NCBI GenBank assembly: GCA_045580025.1
Contig: JAZNNB010000023.1
Span: 1 to 49,808 of the forward strand
Direction: 5' to 3'
From: SIG440 sp045580025
GTDB taxonomy: Bacteria > Bacillota > Clostridia > Monoglobales > Monoglobaceae
DNA length: 49,808 nucleotides
This document shows, in pieces, positions 34,133 to 43,373 of this stretch (the first letter of the stretch is position 1; every line of letters begins with the position of its first letter). The position numbers and the translations under genes were made by a program. Below the pieces are notes generated by a model. The model ran no database searches, was not told the DNA's origin, and worked only from the letters and a program-made list of their open reading frames with translations.

Positions 34133-35056
34133 ATGCCTATCAAAGTTTCTGACTCACTTCCTGCTATTGAAACGCTGAACAATGAAAACATTTTTGTGAT
34201 AACCGAGACCCGCGCTCTCACTCAGGATATAAGACCACTTGAAATCGCAATTCTCAATCTTATGCCCACAAAAATCACCACCGAAACACAGCTTCTTCGT
34301 GTCCTCGGCAACACACCGCTTCAGATAAATGTTCAGTTCATAAACACAAAAACTCACGTTTCAAAAAATACATCCACAAGTCATATCGAGACTTTTTATA
34401 AGACCTTTGATGAAATAAAAGACAGCAAGTTCGATGGTCTTGTAATCACAGGTGCTCCCGTTGAAACTATGGACTTTGAAGACGTGGATTATTGGGAAGA
34501 GCTTTGCGAAATTATGGAATGGTCAAAAACCAATGTCACTTCCACATTCCACATCTGTTGGGGTGCACAGGCGGCTCTTTATTATCACTACGGTGTTCCA
34601 AAATACCCGATGGACAAAAAAGTTTTCGGCATTTTTGAGCATACTGTTTCTCAAGGTAAGAAACACAAAATCTTGCTCCGTGGTTTTGATGATAGCTTTT
34701 ATGTTCCACACTCTCGTCACACCGAGGTAAGAAAAGAAGACATCGTCAAAGTTCCTGCTCTTGAAATTCTTGCAGAATCAGAGGATGCAGGTGTATACAT
34801 CATAACCGACAAAAACGAACGCAGATTTTTCATAACGGGTCATTCTGAATATGATGCCGATACACTGAAAACAGAATATATGCGTGACATAGATAAGGGT
34901 CTTGAAATTGACGTGCCAAAAAATTACTTCCCCGACGACGACCCCACAAAAGAGCCTATGGTTAAATGGCGCTCCCACGCAAATCTGCTTTATTCAAACT
35001 GGCTGAACTATTTTGTGTACCAGACCACACCTTATGACATCAAAACTATAAAATAA
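34133..35056 (+). CDS. metA: Homoserine O-acyltransferase (MetA type)
   Basis: A 307-residue enzyme that acylates homoserine in methionine synthesis. The glutamine-amidotransferase-like core has LNLMPTK near residue 40, the nucleophile Cys in FHICWGAQAALYYHYG (about 142), and the His/Glu pair in FFITGHSEYD (about 235). Most MetA proteins of Firmicutes use acetyl-CoA; the acyl donor cannot be decided here with certainty. AAGGAG precedes the ATG. The CpXC gene follows by 13 bases. Confidence 0.95.
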   Translation: MPIKVSDSLPAIETLNNENIFVITETRALTQDIRPLEIAILNLMPTKITTETQLLRVLGNTPLQINVQFINTKTHVSKNTSTSHIETFYKTFDEIKDSKFDGLVITGAPVETMDFEDVDYWEELCEIMEWSKTNVTSTFHICWGAQAALYYHYGVPKYPMDKKVFGIFEHTVSQGKKHKILLRGFDDSFYVPHSRHTEVRKEDIVKVPALEILAESEDAGVYIITDKNERRFFITGHSEYDADTLKTEYMRDIDKGLEIDVPKNYFPDDDPTKEPMVKWRSHANLLYSNWLNYFVYQTTPYDIKTIK

Positions 35057-35069
35057 GAGGTGATTTCTT

Positions 35070-35702
35070 ATGGCAAAAGACAAATCAATGTCCGTTTGCT
35101 GTCCCGCCTGTCTTGAAGAAGGCACTTTCAATATTTGTGACTTCTGGGAAACTTCAGAAAATCCTGACATAAAAGAACACATCTTCAGCCGCGACATTTT
35201 TCGTTATTCCTGCAGTGAATGCGGCGAGGAGATTTTAGTTGCATATGACTGCACTTATCTTGACAAAGAGCACAATTTTATGATAATGCTCCTGACAGAA
35301 AAAAGTGATGATACCATCGTTGAAACTACCGAATATAATTTGCGTGTTGTCCGCACGATAAATGAGTTTGTTGAAAAAATCGCACTTATTGAAGACGATG
35401 TTGACGACCGCATTGTTGAGCTTTACAAAATTATGCTTGAAGACCAATTCGAAGACGAAAGACCAGGCGCAAAAATTCTTGGTATCTACTATGGTGGCAA
35501 AGACGAAGACGGGAAAAACCTTGTGTTTTTCATAATCACCGAAAACGCTCAAAACTGCCGTGCTCATTTGTCCCTTGATGTTTATGATGCCATAAGCCGT
35601 CAGTTTAAAGACTCTGCCGCGAGGTTCGGTGATACTTCAGAGGTTGGTCGTGACTGGGCAATCGGCGTTTTGCAAAATTCTTTTTCGGACAATCAAAAAT
35701 AA
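35070..35702 (+). CDS. CpXC domain protein
   Basis: A 210-residue protein. A zinc-type domain begins CCPACLEEGTF (about residue 9) and continues with CSECGEEIL (about residue 50), the paired CPXC/CXXC layout of the CpXC family of unknown function. The remaining acidic part (residues 70-210) shows no motif. AGAGGTG precedes the ATG. It lies behind metA and before a strong hairpin. Confidence 0.8.
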   Translation: MAKDKSMSVCCPACLEEGTFNICDFWETSENPDIKEHIFSRDIFRYSCSECGEEILVAYDCTYLDKEHNFMIMLLTEKSDDTIVETTEYNLRVVRTINEFVEKIALIEDDVDDRIVELYKIMLEDQFEDERPGAKILGIYYGGKDEDGKNLVFFIITENAQNCRAHLSLDVYDAISRQFKDSAARFGDTSEVGRDWAIGVLQNSFSDNQK

Positions 35703-35714
35703 TTTATCATATTT

Positions 35715-35755
35715 AAGCCCCCCTTTCCATAAGTTATATGGGAGGGGGCTTTTTT
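35715..35755 (+). terminator. Hairpin terminator that overlaps the next ribosome binding site
   Basis: AAGCCCCC (35715-35722) pairs with GGGGGCTT (35744-35751). Inside, CCAT (35727-35730) pairs with ATGG (35738-35741). A T6 run ends at 35755. The 3' arm with GGGAGGGGG is also the only good ribosome site for the ATG at 35756. Confidence 0.75.
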
Positions 35756-36820
35756 ATGTTTATTTCATTCAAATTAAGCCGCGGCATTGCGGTTTTATGT
35801 CTTATCTGCATATTTGTTTCCTCCTTAAGTTTCGTGATTTTTCGCACCATAAGTCACAGCACGGTCACAGAAACAACGCCAAAAGCCGACGAGGCAGTTG
35901 AAACAAAAAAAGAATTTATAAAATGGGTGGATTTCGGTGTGACTGAAACAGCTATGAATTTGGCCATGAAAGCAGATATCGAAAATCACAACACCAAAAC
36001 CCCCGTGTGTTGGATTGACATTCTGGCATTCCTTGGTGCAAAATATGGCGGAAGCTTTAGTTCATTCAAATCATCAGACCTCAGCGCCCTTGTAGAAAGG
36101 CTCAAAAATGGCGAAAAGATTGAAGATATAACAAAGGATATGAAATATTTCTCATATTACAAACAGGCATACGGCGCTGTCCTTGATGGATTCTTGGGCG
36201 AGTATGAAATTCAGGAGAAGTCAGAAAACGGCGAGCTTATTTGGACAAAAAAATACGGTCTTAAAGGATTTTCGCCTATTGCAAAAAATTATGGTTACTC
36301 CCATTATGACGATTTTGGGGCAAGTCGTTCTTATGGCTACAAACGAAAGCACTTAGGCCACGATATGATGGGCGGTGTGGGCACCCCAATAATCGCTACA
36401 GAAAGCGGAACTGTTGAAGCTATCGGTTGGAATCAATACGGCGGTTGGCGTGTGGGAATACGAAGCTTTGACAAAAAGCGTTATTATTACTATGCCCACC
36501 TCCGCAAAAACCACCCCTATCCAAAAGACCTTTCCATAGGCCACACTGTAAAAGCAGGCGACGTAATAGGTTATCTTGGAATGACGGGTTACAGCGCAAA
36601 AGAAAATGTAAACAATATTGACACGCCCCATCTGCATTTTGGTATTCAGCTGATTTTTGACGAGTCCCAAAAGGACGGAAATGGCGAAATATGGATTGAT
36701 TGTTACGAAATCATAAACTTTCTTTCCAAAAATCGAAGCGAAGTTTTAAAAGACGATTTTTTAGGAGAGTTCCGACGAAAGTATGACTATTTTGAAAAAT
36801 CCTTAGACAATATGGAATAA
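35756..36820 (+). CDS. M23 peptidase (LytM-type), membrane anchored
   Basis: A 354-residue zinc endopeptidase likely to cut peptidoglycan cross-bridges. One N-terminal helix (residues 8-28) anchors it outside the membrane. A linker leads to the LytM domain with HLGHDMMGG (about residue 200), the central YYYYAHL, and HLHFGIQ (about residue 285), giving the zinc and catalytic His residues. The in-frame ATG at 35738 would start inside the terminator loop; 35756 is correctly spaced from GGAGGGGG. The deacetylase gene follows by 18 bases. Confidence 0.92.
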   Translation: MFISFKLSRGIAVLCLICIFVSSLSFVIFRTISHSTVTETTPKADEAVETKKEFIKWVDFGVTETAMNLAMKADIENHNTKTPVCWIDILAFLGAKYGGSFSSFKSSDLSALVERLKNGEKIEDITKDMKYFSYYKQAYGAVLDGFLGEYEIQEKSENGELIWTKKYGLKGFSPIAKNYGYSHYDDFGASRSYGYKRKHLGHDMMGGVGTPIIATESGTVEAIGWNQYGGWRVGIRSFDKKRYYYYAHLRKNHPYPKDLSIGHTVKAGDVIGYLGMTGYSAKENVNNIDTPHLHFGIQLIFDESQKDGNGEIWIDCYEIINFLSKNRSEVLKDDFLGEFRRKYDYFEKSLDNME

Positions 36821-36838
36821 GAGAAAGGTGAGAAAGTT

Positions 36839-37753
36839 ATGTATGTTATAAAAATGAAAACCCTTATTTATTACTTTGCAATTTTCGCCGTAACACTTGC
36901 GGGAATCGGCATAATAAAACTTTATAGCTACCCCGATTCTATTGATGCCGACAGCATGGCCAAAGAATCCCCTAACCCCCAAAGTTCTGCTATGCTTTTT
37001 GACAAAAGCAAGGGGATTGAAAAAGATGTGCCTATCATTATGTATCACAGCATCCTAAGAAGCAGTCACTCAGGTAGTGAATATATAATTTCAGAGGCAG
37101 ACTTTGAAAAAGATTTGAAATTTTTAAAGGAACAGGGCTACACAACAATAGTTATGCAGGACCTTATTGACTTTGTTGATGAAAAAGGAACCTTGCCTGA
37201 AAAACCAATTATTCTCACCTTTGATGACGGATATTTCAACAACTGTTCTTACGCTTTTCCTCTGCTTAAGAAATACGATTCCAAGGCTGTTATTTCAATT
37301 ATAGGCTATTACACAGACCTTTACACCGAGACGCCTGACGAAAACCCGGCGTATTCGCACCTGACATGGAAGGATATCAGAGAGATGATTGATTCAGACC
37401 ATGTTGAATTTCAAAATCATTCCTATAATCTTCACACCATAGACAAAGGAAGAAACGGTACAAAAAAGAAAAGAGGCGAATCCCTTGCTGATTACAAGGC
37501 TGTTCTCACCTCTGATTTGGGGAAACTTCAGGATGCTTTCAAAAACAACGTCGATTTCACTCCTACAACCTTTACATATCCTTTTGGAAGTGTAAGCAAC
37601 GATTCCTTTGACATAATACGCGAAATGGGCTTTCGTGCATCTCTTTCCTGCGAAAGCGGAATGAATCATATCGGCAAAAACCCCGATGACCTTTATATGC
37701 TGAAAAGATATCTTCGAACCCCGAAAAAATCTGTGCAATCTATTCTTGAATGA
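36839..37753 (+). CDS. Polysaccharide deacetylase (NodB type), membrane anchored
   Basis: A 304-residue carbohydrate esterase 4 enzyme with an N-terminal membrane helix (residues 5-28). Motif 1 ILTFDDGYFNN (about residue 121) supplies the catalytic Asp and metal Asp; motif 2 FQNHSYNLHTID (about 187) supplies the two His ligands. TFTYPFGSVS matches motif 3. Such enzymes deacetylate peptidoglycan or other surface N-acetyl sugars. It is the last gene of the unit that begins with metA or the M23 gene; a strong terminator follows. Confidence 0.92.
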   Translation: MYVIKMKTLIYYFAIFAVTLAGIGIIKLYSYPDSIDADSMAKESPNPQSSAMLFDKSKGIEKDVPIIMYHSILRSSHSGSEYIISEADFEKDLKFLKEQGYTTIVMQDLIDFVDEKGTLPEKPIILTFDDGYFNNCSYAFPLLKKYDSKAVISIIGYYTDLYTETPDENPAYSHLTWKDIREMIDSDHVEFQNHSYNLHTIDKGRNGTKKKRGESLADYKAVLTSDLGKLQDAFKNNVDFTPTTFTYPFGSVSNDSFDIIREMGFRASLSCESGMNHIGKNPDDLYMLKRYLRTPKKSVQSILE

Positions 37754-37757
37754 AACT

Positions 37758-37788
37758 AAAAGGCAGTTCCCAACGGGAACCGCCTTTT
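37758..37788. terminator. Bidirectional terminator between convergent genes
   Basis: AAAAGGC/GCCTTTT and GTTCCC/GGGAAC stems separated by one mismatch, with an AAC loop. T runs lie on both strands. It ends the deacetylase (plus) and the modular secreted protein (minus) transcripts. Confidence 0.85.
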
Positions 37789-37794
37789 TAAATT

Positions 37795-39330
37795 TCATAT
37801 ATTCACATTTTCGAGTACTGCTGTCTTTTCTTCCTCTGTGAGTGTCATTGTGTCTATATCAAGATATAAGCCATTTGAATTTGCCGGGGAAATCAAAACC
37901 TCATCCTTTTGAACTTTTGTGATTCTCCACCATTTTCCGTCAAAACTGTTTTGTTGCCACAGTCTCACTGACTGACCTGAAAAAATTTCTGAGGCTTTTA
38001 CCTCCAAAGGCTTGTCAAGAGCACTTAAACTGTATATCTCATATATACTGTTTGCCTTATCAACCGCATTAAACAGCCATGCACCGCCTTTTTCTTCATC
38101 AGAAATATCAAGTTCTCCCGCATTTTCTGCGAGGAATTTACCGTTATGGCTTTTTATATAGAATAAGTTCCTGTCAAAGAATGCATCTTCATCCTTATAT
38201 GCATAAACTCTTCTTCCAACATCCCAGACAATCTCACAGCCTAGTATCTCAGCCACCGACCGAAGCGGCAGGAACATTCTTGATGATATAAGCCGTGTCT
38301 TTGTAGGCAAATACTGTGTTTCGCCATTGATTATACACTTGTTTGAATTTTCATAAAGCCTTGCAATTTTTCCGTTAAGAACAATTTCGGCACAGCGGCT
38401 TTCATCAATCCACCTAACACTTGCCCCCATGCTTTCACAAAAATGTCTCAGGGCGATAAATGTATATCCATCAATCAATCTTGGTGGCATATCAAAAAGA
38501 AGCTCTTCGCCGTCAATAAAAAGTCTTATTGGTGTTTCGTCACTCATTTCGGGTGATTGTACAACGAAATTCACACTTTTGCTTTTGTACGTTATTCCGT
38601 ATTTTTCAGCATCAATATATGCTTTATACTGTCCAGATGCTAAGTCTTCAGCAAGAAGACGTCTTCTGTATGTGGTTTCTTCGCCTGTTATCAGATTTTT
38701 GACCACAAGCGCGAAATTGTCAAAGTCAGCAAGATTTTTTGCAGAAAAGAGAACCCCTTCTTCATTATTGCTCCACACAGAAAGAATAGGCAATTCAAGG
38801 CTTCCTTTATGCCATATTGGTGTAAGCACCATATCTTCCGAAACAGAAATCACATCTCCCGGCTTTGCTGTTTTATTTTTGCTTACCTGCCAACCCCCAA
38901 AAACATATCCGGATTTTTGGGGTATTGTCATGGGAATAACTGCTTCATCTCTCAGCACAATCTGTGTGGGCAAAATGCTGTCACTACCGTCCATATAGGA
39001 AAGTTTTTTTGAGTCTATCCTTTTCCACACGGCATAAAGCACCGTATCACCATTTATCTCCACTTTTTGTCTTGATTTGTACTGCGCCTCTTTTTCATAG
39101 CCATCTTCCGTACTCCAGCCCAAAAACTCATAACATTCCTTCTCGGGCACTATTTTAGAAAGTTCAACCTTTATGGCGTTCGAAGCGGTTCTCACCTTAT
39201 AAGGCTTTATTTCCGTTTCGCAGTCTGTAACATATATAATTTCAAATTCATTTGTTTCGTTTTTTGCAGCAAAAGTCACATTCTGTAAAAGTAACAAGAG
39301 TGCAAGCAATAAAAAAATTATTCTTTTCAT
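37795..39330 (-). CDS. Secreted modular protein: InlB-type repeats, stalk domain, ricin-like domain
   Basis: A 511-residue exported protein. The signal peptide (residues 1-21) cleaves near TFA-AKN. Two Listeria-Bacteroides-type repeats follow (ECYEFLGWSTEDGYEKEAQ..., GYVFGGWQVSKN; about residues 30-175). A copper-amine-oxidase-like N-terminal (stalk) domain covers about 270-385 (FIALRHFCESMGASVRW, FLPLRSVAEILGCEIVWD). A ricin-B-like carbohydrate-binding end covers 390-500 (FYIKSHNGKFLAE, SVRLWQQNSFDGKWWRI). No catalytic site is seen. Its start overlaps the upstream deacetylase as ATGA, so the two are coupled and likely act on the same surface polymer. Confidence 0.82.
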   Translation of the reverse strand: MKRIIFLLLALLLLLQNVTFAAKNETNEFEIIYVTDCETEIKPYKVRTASNAIKVELSKIVPEKECYEFLGWSTEDGYEKEAQYKSRQKVEINGDTVLYAVWKRIDSKKLSYMDGSDSILPTQIVLRDEAVIPMTIPQKSGYVFGGWQVSKNKTAKPGDVISVSEDMVLTPIWHKGSLELPILSVWSNNEEGVLFSAKNLADFDNFALVVKNLITGEETTYRRRLLAEDLASGQYKAYIDAEKYGITYKSKSVNFVVQSPEMSDETPIRLFIDGEELLFDMPPRLIDGYTFIALRHFCESMGASVRWIDESRCAEIVLNGKIARLYENSNKCIINGETQYLPTKTRLISSRMFLPLRSVAEILGCEIVWDVGRRVYAYKDEDAFFDRNLFYIKSHNGKFLAENAGELDISDEEKGGAWLFNAVDKANSIYEIYSLSALDKPLEVKASEIFSGQSVRLWQQNSFDGKWWRITKVQKDEVLISPANSNGLYLDIDTMTLTEEEKTAVLENVNI

Positions 39331-40166
39331 AAACTTCCCTCATTGAGCCATTTTAAAAGATGTTCTTCGCTTATCTGGTCCCCTATATTATAGCGATTAA
39401 GCTTGTAAAGGCTCTCTTTGTCGCCTTTTTTTATATAATTTGGACCCTCGGATGTTGCCATTGTAACCCTGATGCCGTTCTGTTTTAGAATAAATTCAGT
39501 AATAGGATTGTATCTGCCCGTAGGATACGCAAAGGCAACCACCTTGTTTCCCACGTTTTCCTCTATGTCCGCTTTACTCTTTTTGAAGTCATTTTGAAAA
39601 GCATTTACATAATCAAAAATTTTTTCACCATCAAAGGGAAGAACATTGTTCCTGACAAACAGCGAATTTTCTCCGTCCTCCCACTGATGCATATCAAAGC
39701 TGTGACTTTGGATTGAAACAAGACCCGATTCATACATTGCCTTCGCCTCACCGAAGTCAAAGTGGGCATTTATGCCAAAGCCTGTATCCTTATAGGTATC
39801 CTTTCCTACCGAGCTGCCGATTATAAATATCGTAGACTTAAATCCATAATCTTGAAGAATAGGGAACGCATTTAAAAAATTGTCGCTGTAACCGTCATCA
39901 AAGGTAATGCAAACCACTTTTTCGGGAAGCTCCTTGCCGTTATCCACAAAATCAATTAAATCAGAAATCGAAACAGGCGTGAAACCGTTATCCCTGATTG
40001 TCGTCATATGTTTATTGAAATTTTCGGGCGATATAGTAACATCATTTTGTCCGTCAGATACCGAATGATACATAAGAACAGGAACGCTTTTTATGTCATT
40101 ATTCATCGCTGAAACGCTGACTACAAGGCAAAAAACTGTCAAAAACAATGCGACTGTCTTTTTCAT
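39327..40166 (-). CDS. Secreted polysaccharide deacetylase (NodB type)
   Basis: A 279-residue carbohydrate esterase 4 enzyme with a cleavable signal peptide (VVSVSA-MNN near residue 20). The catalytic motif is CITFDDGYSDN (about residue 85), the metal His pair is in IQSHSFDMHQW (about 150), and FAYPTGRYN is present. It is similar in layout to the plus-strand enzyme at 36839-37753 but diverged. GGAGGGG precedes the ATG. It is translationally coupled to the modular binding protein downstream. Confidence 0.92.
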   Translation of the reverse strand: MKKTVALFLTVFCLVVSVSAMNNDIKSVPVLMYHSVSDGQNDVTISPENFNKHMTTIRDNGFTPVSISDLIDFVDNGKELPEKVVCITFDDGYSDNFLNAFPILQDYGFKSTIFIIGSSVGKDTYKDTGFGINAHFDFGEAKAMYESGLVSIQSHSFDMHQWEDGENSLFVRNNVLPFDGEKIFDYVNAFQNDFKKSKADIEENVGNKVVAFAYPTGRYNPITEFILKQNGIRVTMATSEGPNYIKKGDKESLYKLNRYNIGDQISEEHLLKWLNEGSL

Positions 40167-40183
40167 TTTGTCCCCTCCTTTAT

Positions 40184-41413
40184 CTATTCAAAATAGCTAT
40201 GATACTTGATATACTTTAGTGCCTCATCGTCTATGTGAAGATGGCTGCATATATCCACAAAATAATCGTCGGTCATAGCAGCAATAAAATCAGTAACAAT
40301 CTCGTCTGTGTCACCCACAATTTTTCGGGTTGCTTTGTTACGATAGCTTTCTCCAAGAACAAAATCGTTCAGGTAATGCACAAATATAGGTGATTTGAAA
40401 TTCCGTTCTTCCACATCGCTATACAGCCTCATATAAAGCTTTTTCATAAGGGGCTGAATGCTTTCGTGGTATGGCTCCTTCACATCTTCAGCAAGATAAA
40501 TGAGCCGTGTATTTTCAGCAATCAAATCACGCAAATCCTCAAAAACTTCTGTATCCATATTAAGCGACGGAGAATCAATGCTGTTTTTTATGATGTTTAT
40601 TATTACATTTGAAATTATATCGCTGTTTCGTGTGCCGATAAGTCTTTTTGACTTGAAGCTTTCATCCGTAATGAGCTTTACTCGATAAAGGTCCTGTCTG
40701 TCCTTTCCTGCATAGGCAATCATATCACTTATACGAACAACACAGCCCTCCAAAGTATTAGGGCGAAGACTTTTGTGAAAGTCTTTTTCCAGATAACAGC
40801 TTTCCATTATGCTGTCAAACTCTTTGAATGTATCAATTTTTGACGGAGTATATTCTCGGCAGATTCTCTCACCGTTGTGGGCAATGATTCCGCTTAAAGT
40901 CTGAAGCGTCAAATCCGTTTCCAATATGTGTCTGAAAATTCTTGCGCTGTGAACATTGTGATTGAAATACCTCGGGCTTCCCTTGTGTTTTGCAGTATTC
41001 TCACTGTAACATTCACTTAAAAACTCCTCACCCTTATGTCCAAACGGGGTATGCCCCATATCGTGTCCAAGGGCAATAGCCTCAATCAAATCAAGGTTTA
41101 AGCGAAGTGCTCTGCCTATGGTTTTTGCAATCTTTGAGACAAGCTGAACGTGAAGAGCTCGCCTTGTTACGTCATCGTTTTTATAGAATGAAAAAACCTG
41201 CGTTTTGTCTGTGTATCTGTTATAAAAAGGATTGTATATTATACAGTCCACGTCATATGAATACGGAGGTCTGATTATATCATGCCTCGGTCTTTTGGCA
41301 AGTCTTTTTGCCTCGCTGTTTTTTGCAGCATATTTTGAAAGCCTGACGTCAAATTCCCCGTTTATTTCTTCGAGATATTTTTTCTCTGCATTGGTAAATT
41401 CAAAATAGTTCAT
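40184..41413 (-). CDS. HD-domain dNTP triphosphohydrolase-like protein
   Basis: A 409-residue protein of the dGTPase family that splits dNTPs to nucleoside and triphosphate. The HD metal site is seen as FSFYKNDDVTRRALHVQLVSKIA (first His) and AIALGHDMGHTPFGHKGE (about residue 105). HNVHSARIFRHI and a later Asp (RISDMIAYAGKDRQD) complete it. The ATG at 41413 has AGAGGTG. It lies 31 bases after the ABC-F gene. The substrate preference cannot be read from sequence. Confidence 0.9.
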   Translation of the reverse strand: MNYFEFTNAEKKYLEEINGEFDVRLSKYAAKNSEAKRLAKRPRHDIIRPPYSYDVDCIIYNPFYNRYTDKTQVFSFYKNDDVTRRALHVQLVSKIAKTIGRALRLNLDLIEAIALGHDMGHTPFGHKGEEFLSECYSENTAKHKGSPRYFNHNVHSARIFRHILETDLTLQTLSGIIAHNGERICREYTPSKIDTFKEFDSIMESCYLEKDFHKSLRPNTLEGCVVRISDMIAYAGKDRQDLYRVKLITDESFKSKRLIGTRNSDIISNVIINIIKNSIDSPSLNMDTEVFEDLRDLIAENTRLIYLAEDVKEPYHESIQPLMKKLYMRLYSDVEERNFKSPIFVHYLNDFVLGESYRNKATRKIVGDTDEIVTDFIAAMTDDYFVDICSHLHIDDEALKYIKYHSYFE

Positions 41414-41444
41414 CTCTTTCACCTCTTTTATAAAAAGGATTTTG

Positions 41445-43370
41445 TTATTCAAGACTGCTCCATTCGTCATAATATTCATTGAGCTTTGTGCGGAGCACCT
41501 CTACCATAGAGCATTTTTCTGTCATAAGCTTGTAATCAGAAAAAACCTCTTCCTGTGTCATCTCGGTTTCAAGCTGTGAAAGTTGTTCTTCTGTTTTTTC
41601 TATCAGGCTTTCAAGCTCTTTTATGCGGTTTTTTCTTTGTGCTTCTATGCGGCGTTGTTCTTTTGAGCGATAGTTTTTCTCTTTTTTATCCTTAGCCAAA
41701 GACGCTGCCTTTTCTACCAAACTTTGCCGTTCTGCCTCCGCCGCCTGCTGTGCTTCACGCTGAGTCGCTTCAAGATAATAATCATATTTTCCATTATATA
41801 CGCGAAGTCCGTCTTCCTTTAGCTCTGCAATTTTATCAGGAACCTTGTTCAAAAGATAACGGTCGTGAGATACGAAAATGAGGGTTCCGCCATACTTTGA
41901 AAGCGCTTCTTCCAGCACCTCTTTTGACGAAAGGTCAAGGTGGTTTGTGGGCTCGTCAAGGATAATTACGTTTGATTTTTCAAGCATAATTATGCAAAAA
42001 GCAAGCTTCGCACGTTCTCCACCACTGATAATTTTTACAGGCTTAAAAACATCTTCTTTTGTAAGCAGCACATTCCCAAGCGTCTTTCGTATTTCTGCCT
42101 CAGGAGTTTGCGGAAATCTGTCCCAAAGCTCATCCAGTGCGATTTTTTCTTGATTTAAATTCAGATTTTCCTGTTCGTAATAGCTTATGGATACATTCTT
42201 TCCCCACTCAATACTACCTTTTGTATGAGGGATAACCCCCTGCACAATTTTGAGAAACGAGGATTTCCCAATACCATTCGCACCGATAATTGCAATCTTT
42301 TCGTGCTTCTTTACCTCAAAATTCACATTCTCGCAAAGAAGCTTTTCTTCTTCGCCGACAGTTATATCAAGGTTTTTTACTGTGAGAACATCCTTGTATG
42401 GCTCCTTTATATACTCAAACTTAAGCCGCATAGGTTTTAAATTCCCATCAGGTCGCTCCAGAATTTCCATATTCTCCAAAGTTTTAAGTCTTGACTTTGC
42501 ACTTTGAGATGTGGATGCTCTGGCAATATTTTTATCTACATAGGTCTGAAGCGACGCAATCTGCATCTGCTGAATTTCGTATTCCTTTTCTTCACGAATT
42601 CTTCTCTGCTCTTTTTCCACCAAATACTTCGAGTAATTTCCCGCATAAGAATACACCTTGCCCCGTTCCACCTCATAGATATGAGAAACGGTTTTATCAA
42701 GAAAATATCTGTCGTGAGAAACCGTAAGAATTGCGCCATTATACGAAATCAAATATTCCTCAAGCCACCTAAGAGTTTTAAAATCAAGGTGATTTGTAGG
42801 CTCGTCAAGGATAAGAAGTTCAGGTTCTTCAAGGAGAAGCCTCGCAATGGCAAGTCGGGTTTTTTCACCACCCGAAAGGGTGGAAATAACAGTTTCAAGA
42901 TCCTTGTCACCAAAGCCCATACCCGAAAGTATTGTTTTTATTCTTACATCCACGTTATAACCGTCACGGCTGTCAAAAAAGCTCTGGGCACGGATATATT
43001 CAGAAGAAATTTGTTTGTATTCATCCGCATCAGCATCCGAAATTTCCGTCATTCTTTTTTCAAGGCGACGCATATTTTCCTCAGCCTCGATAACATCCTC
43101 AAAAACCTTGCGCATTTCTGCAATTATTGAAGAATCCCTCTCAAGACCATTATTTTGTTTGAGATAACCAACCCGAAGACCAGGTTTTTTTGCCAGCTCT
43201 CCGCTGTCATAATCCAATTCCCCCATAATAATTTTAAGAAGAGTGGATTTACCTGCACCATTAACGCCAATAAGACCATAACGTCCTTTTTCGTTTATGG
43301 TCATTTTTACATTTTTCAGTATTTCATCCTGTCCAAAGCTCTTGTTTAAGCCATCAATGGTTATCAGCAT
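41445..43370 (-). CDS. ABC-F family ATPase (ribosome-associated)
   Basis: A 641-residue soluble protein with two ATP-binding domains and no membrane part. Domain 1: GVNGAGKST, LSGGEKTRLAIARL, LLILDEPTNHLD. Domain 2: GANGIGKSS, ISGGERAKLAFCI, VIILDEPTNHLD. A linker with the P-site tRNA interaction region lies between (about residues 230-320), and a C-terminal coiled coil covers about 545-635. This is the translation-factor layout (YdiF/Uup-like). Resistance-type roles cannot be separated from housekeeping. Only a weak ribosome site precedes ATG 43370, three bases after the previous stop. Confidence 0.93.
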   Translation of the reverse strand: MLITIDGLNKSFGQDEILKNVKMTINEKGRYGLIGVNGAGKSTLLKIIMGELDYDSGELAKKPGLRVGYLKQNNGLERDSSIIAEMRKVFEDVIEAEENMRRLEKRMTEISDADADEYKQISSEYIRAQSFFDSRDGYNVDVRIKTILSGMGFGDKDLETVISTLSGGEKTRLAIARLLLEEPELLILDEPTNHLDFKTLRWLEEYLISYNGAILTVSHDRYFLDKTVSHIYEVERGKVYSYAGNYSKYLVEKEQRRIREEKEYEIQQMQIASLQTYVDKNIARASTSQSAKSRLKTLENMEILERPDGNLKPMRLKFEYIKEPYKDVLTVKNLDITVGEEEKLLCENVNFEVKKHEKIAIIGANGIGKSSFLKIVQGVIPHTKGSIEWGKNVSISYYEQENLNLNQEKIALDELWDRFPQTPEAEIRKTLGNVLLTKEDVFKPVKIISGGERAKLAFCIIMLEKSNVIILDEPTNHLDLSSKEVLEEALSKYGGTLIFVSHDRYLLNKVPDKIAELKEDGLRVYNGKYDYYLEATQREAQQAAEAERQSLVEKAASLAKDKKEKNYRSKEQRRIEAQRKNRIKELESLIEKTEEQLSQLETEMTQEEVFSDYKLMTEKCSMVEVLRTKLNEYYDEWSSLE

Positions 43371-43373
43371 TGT

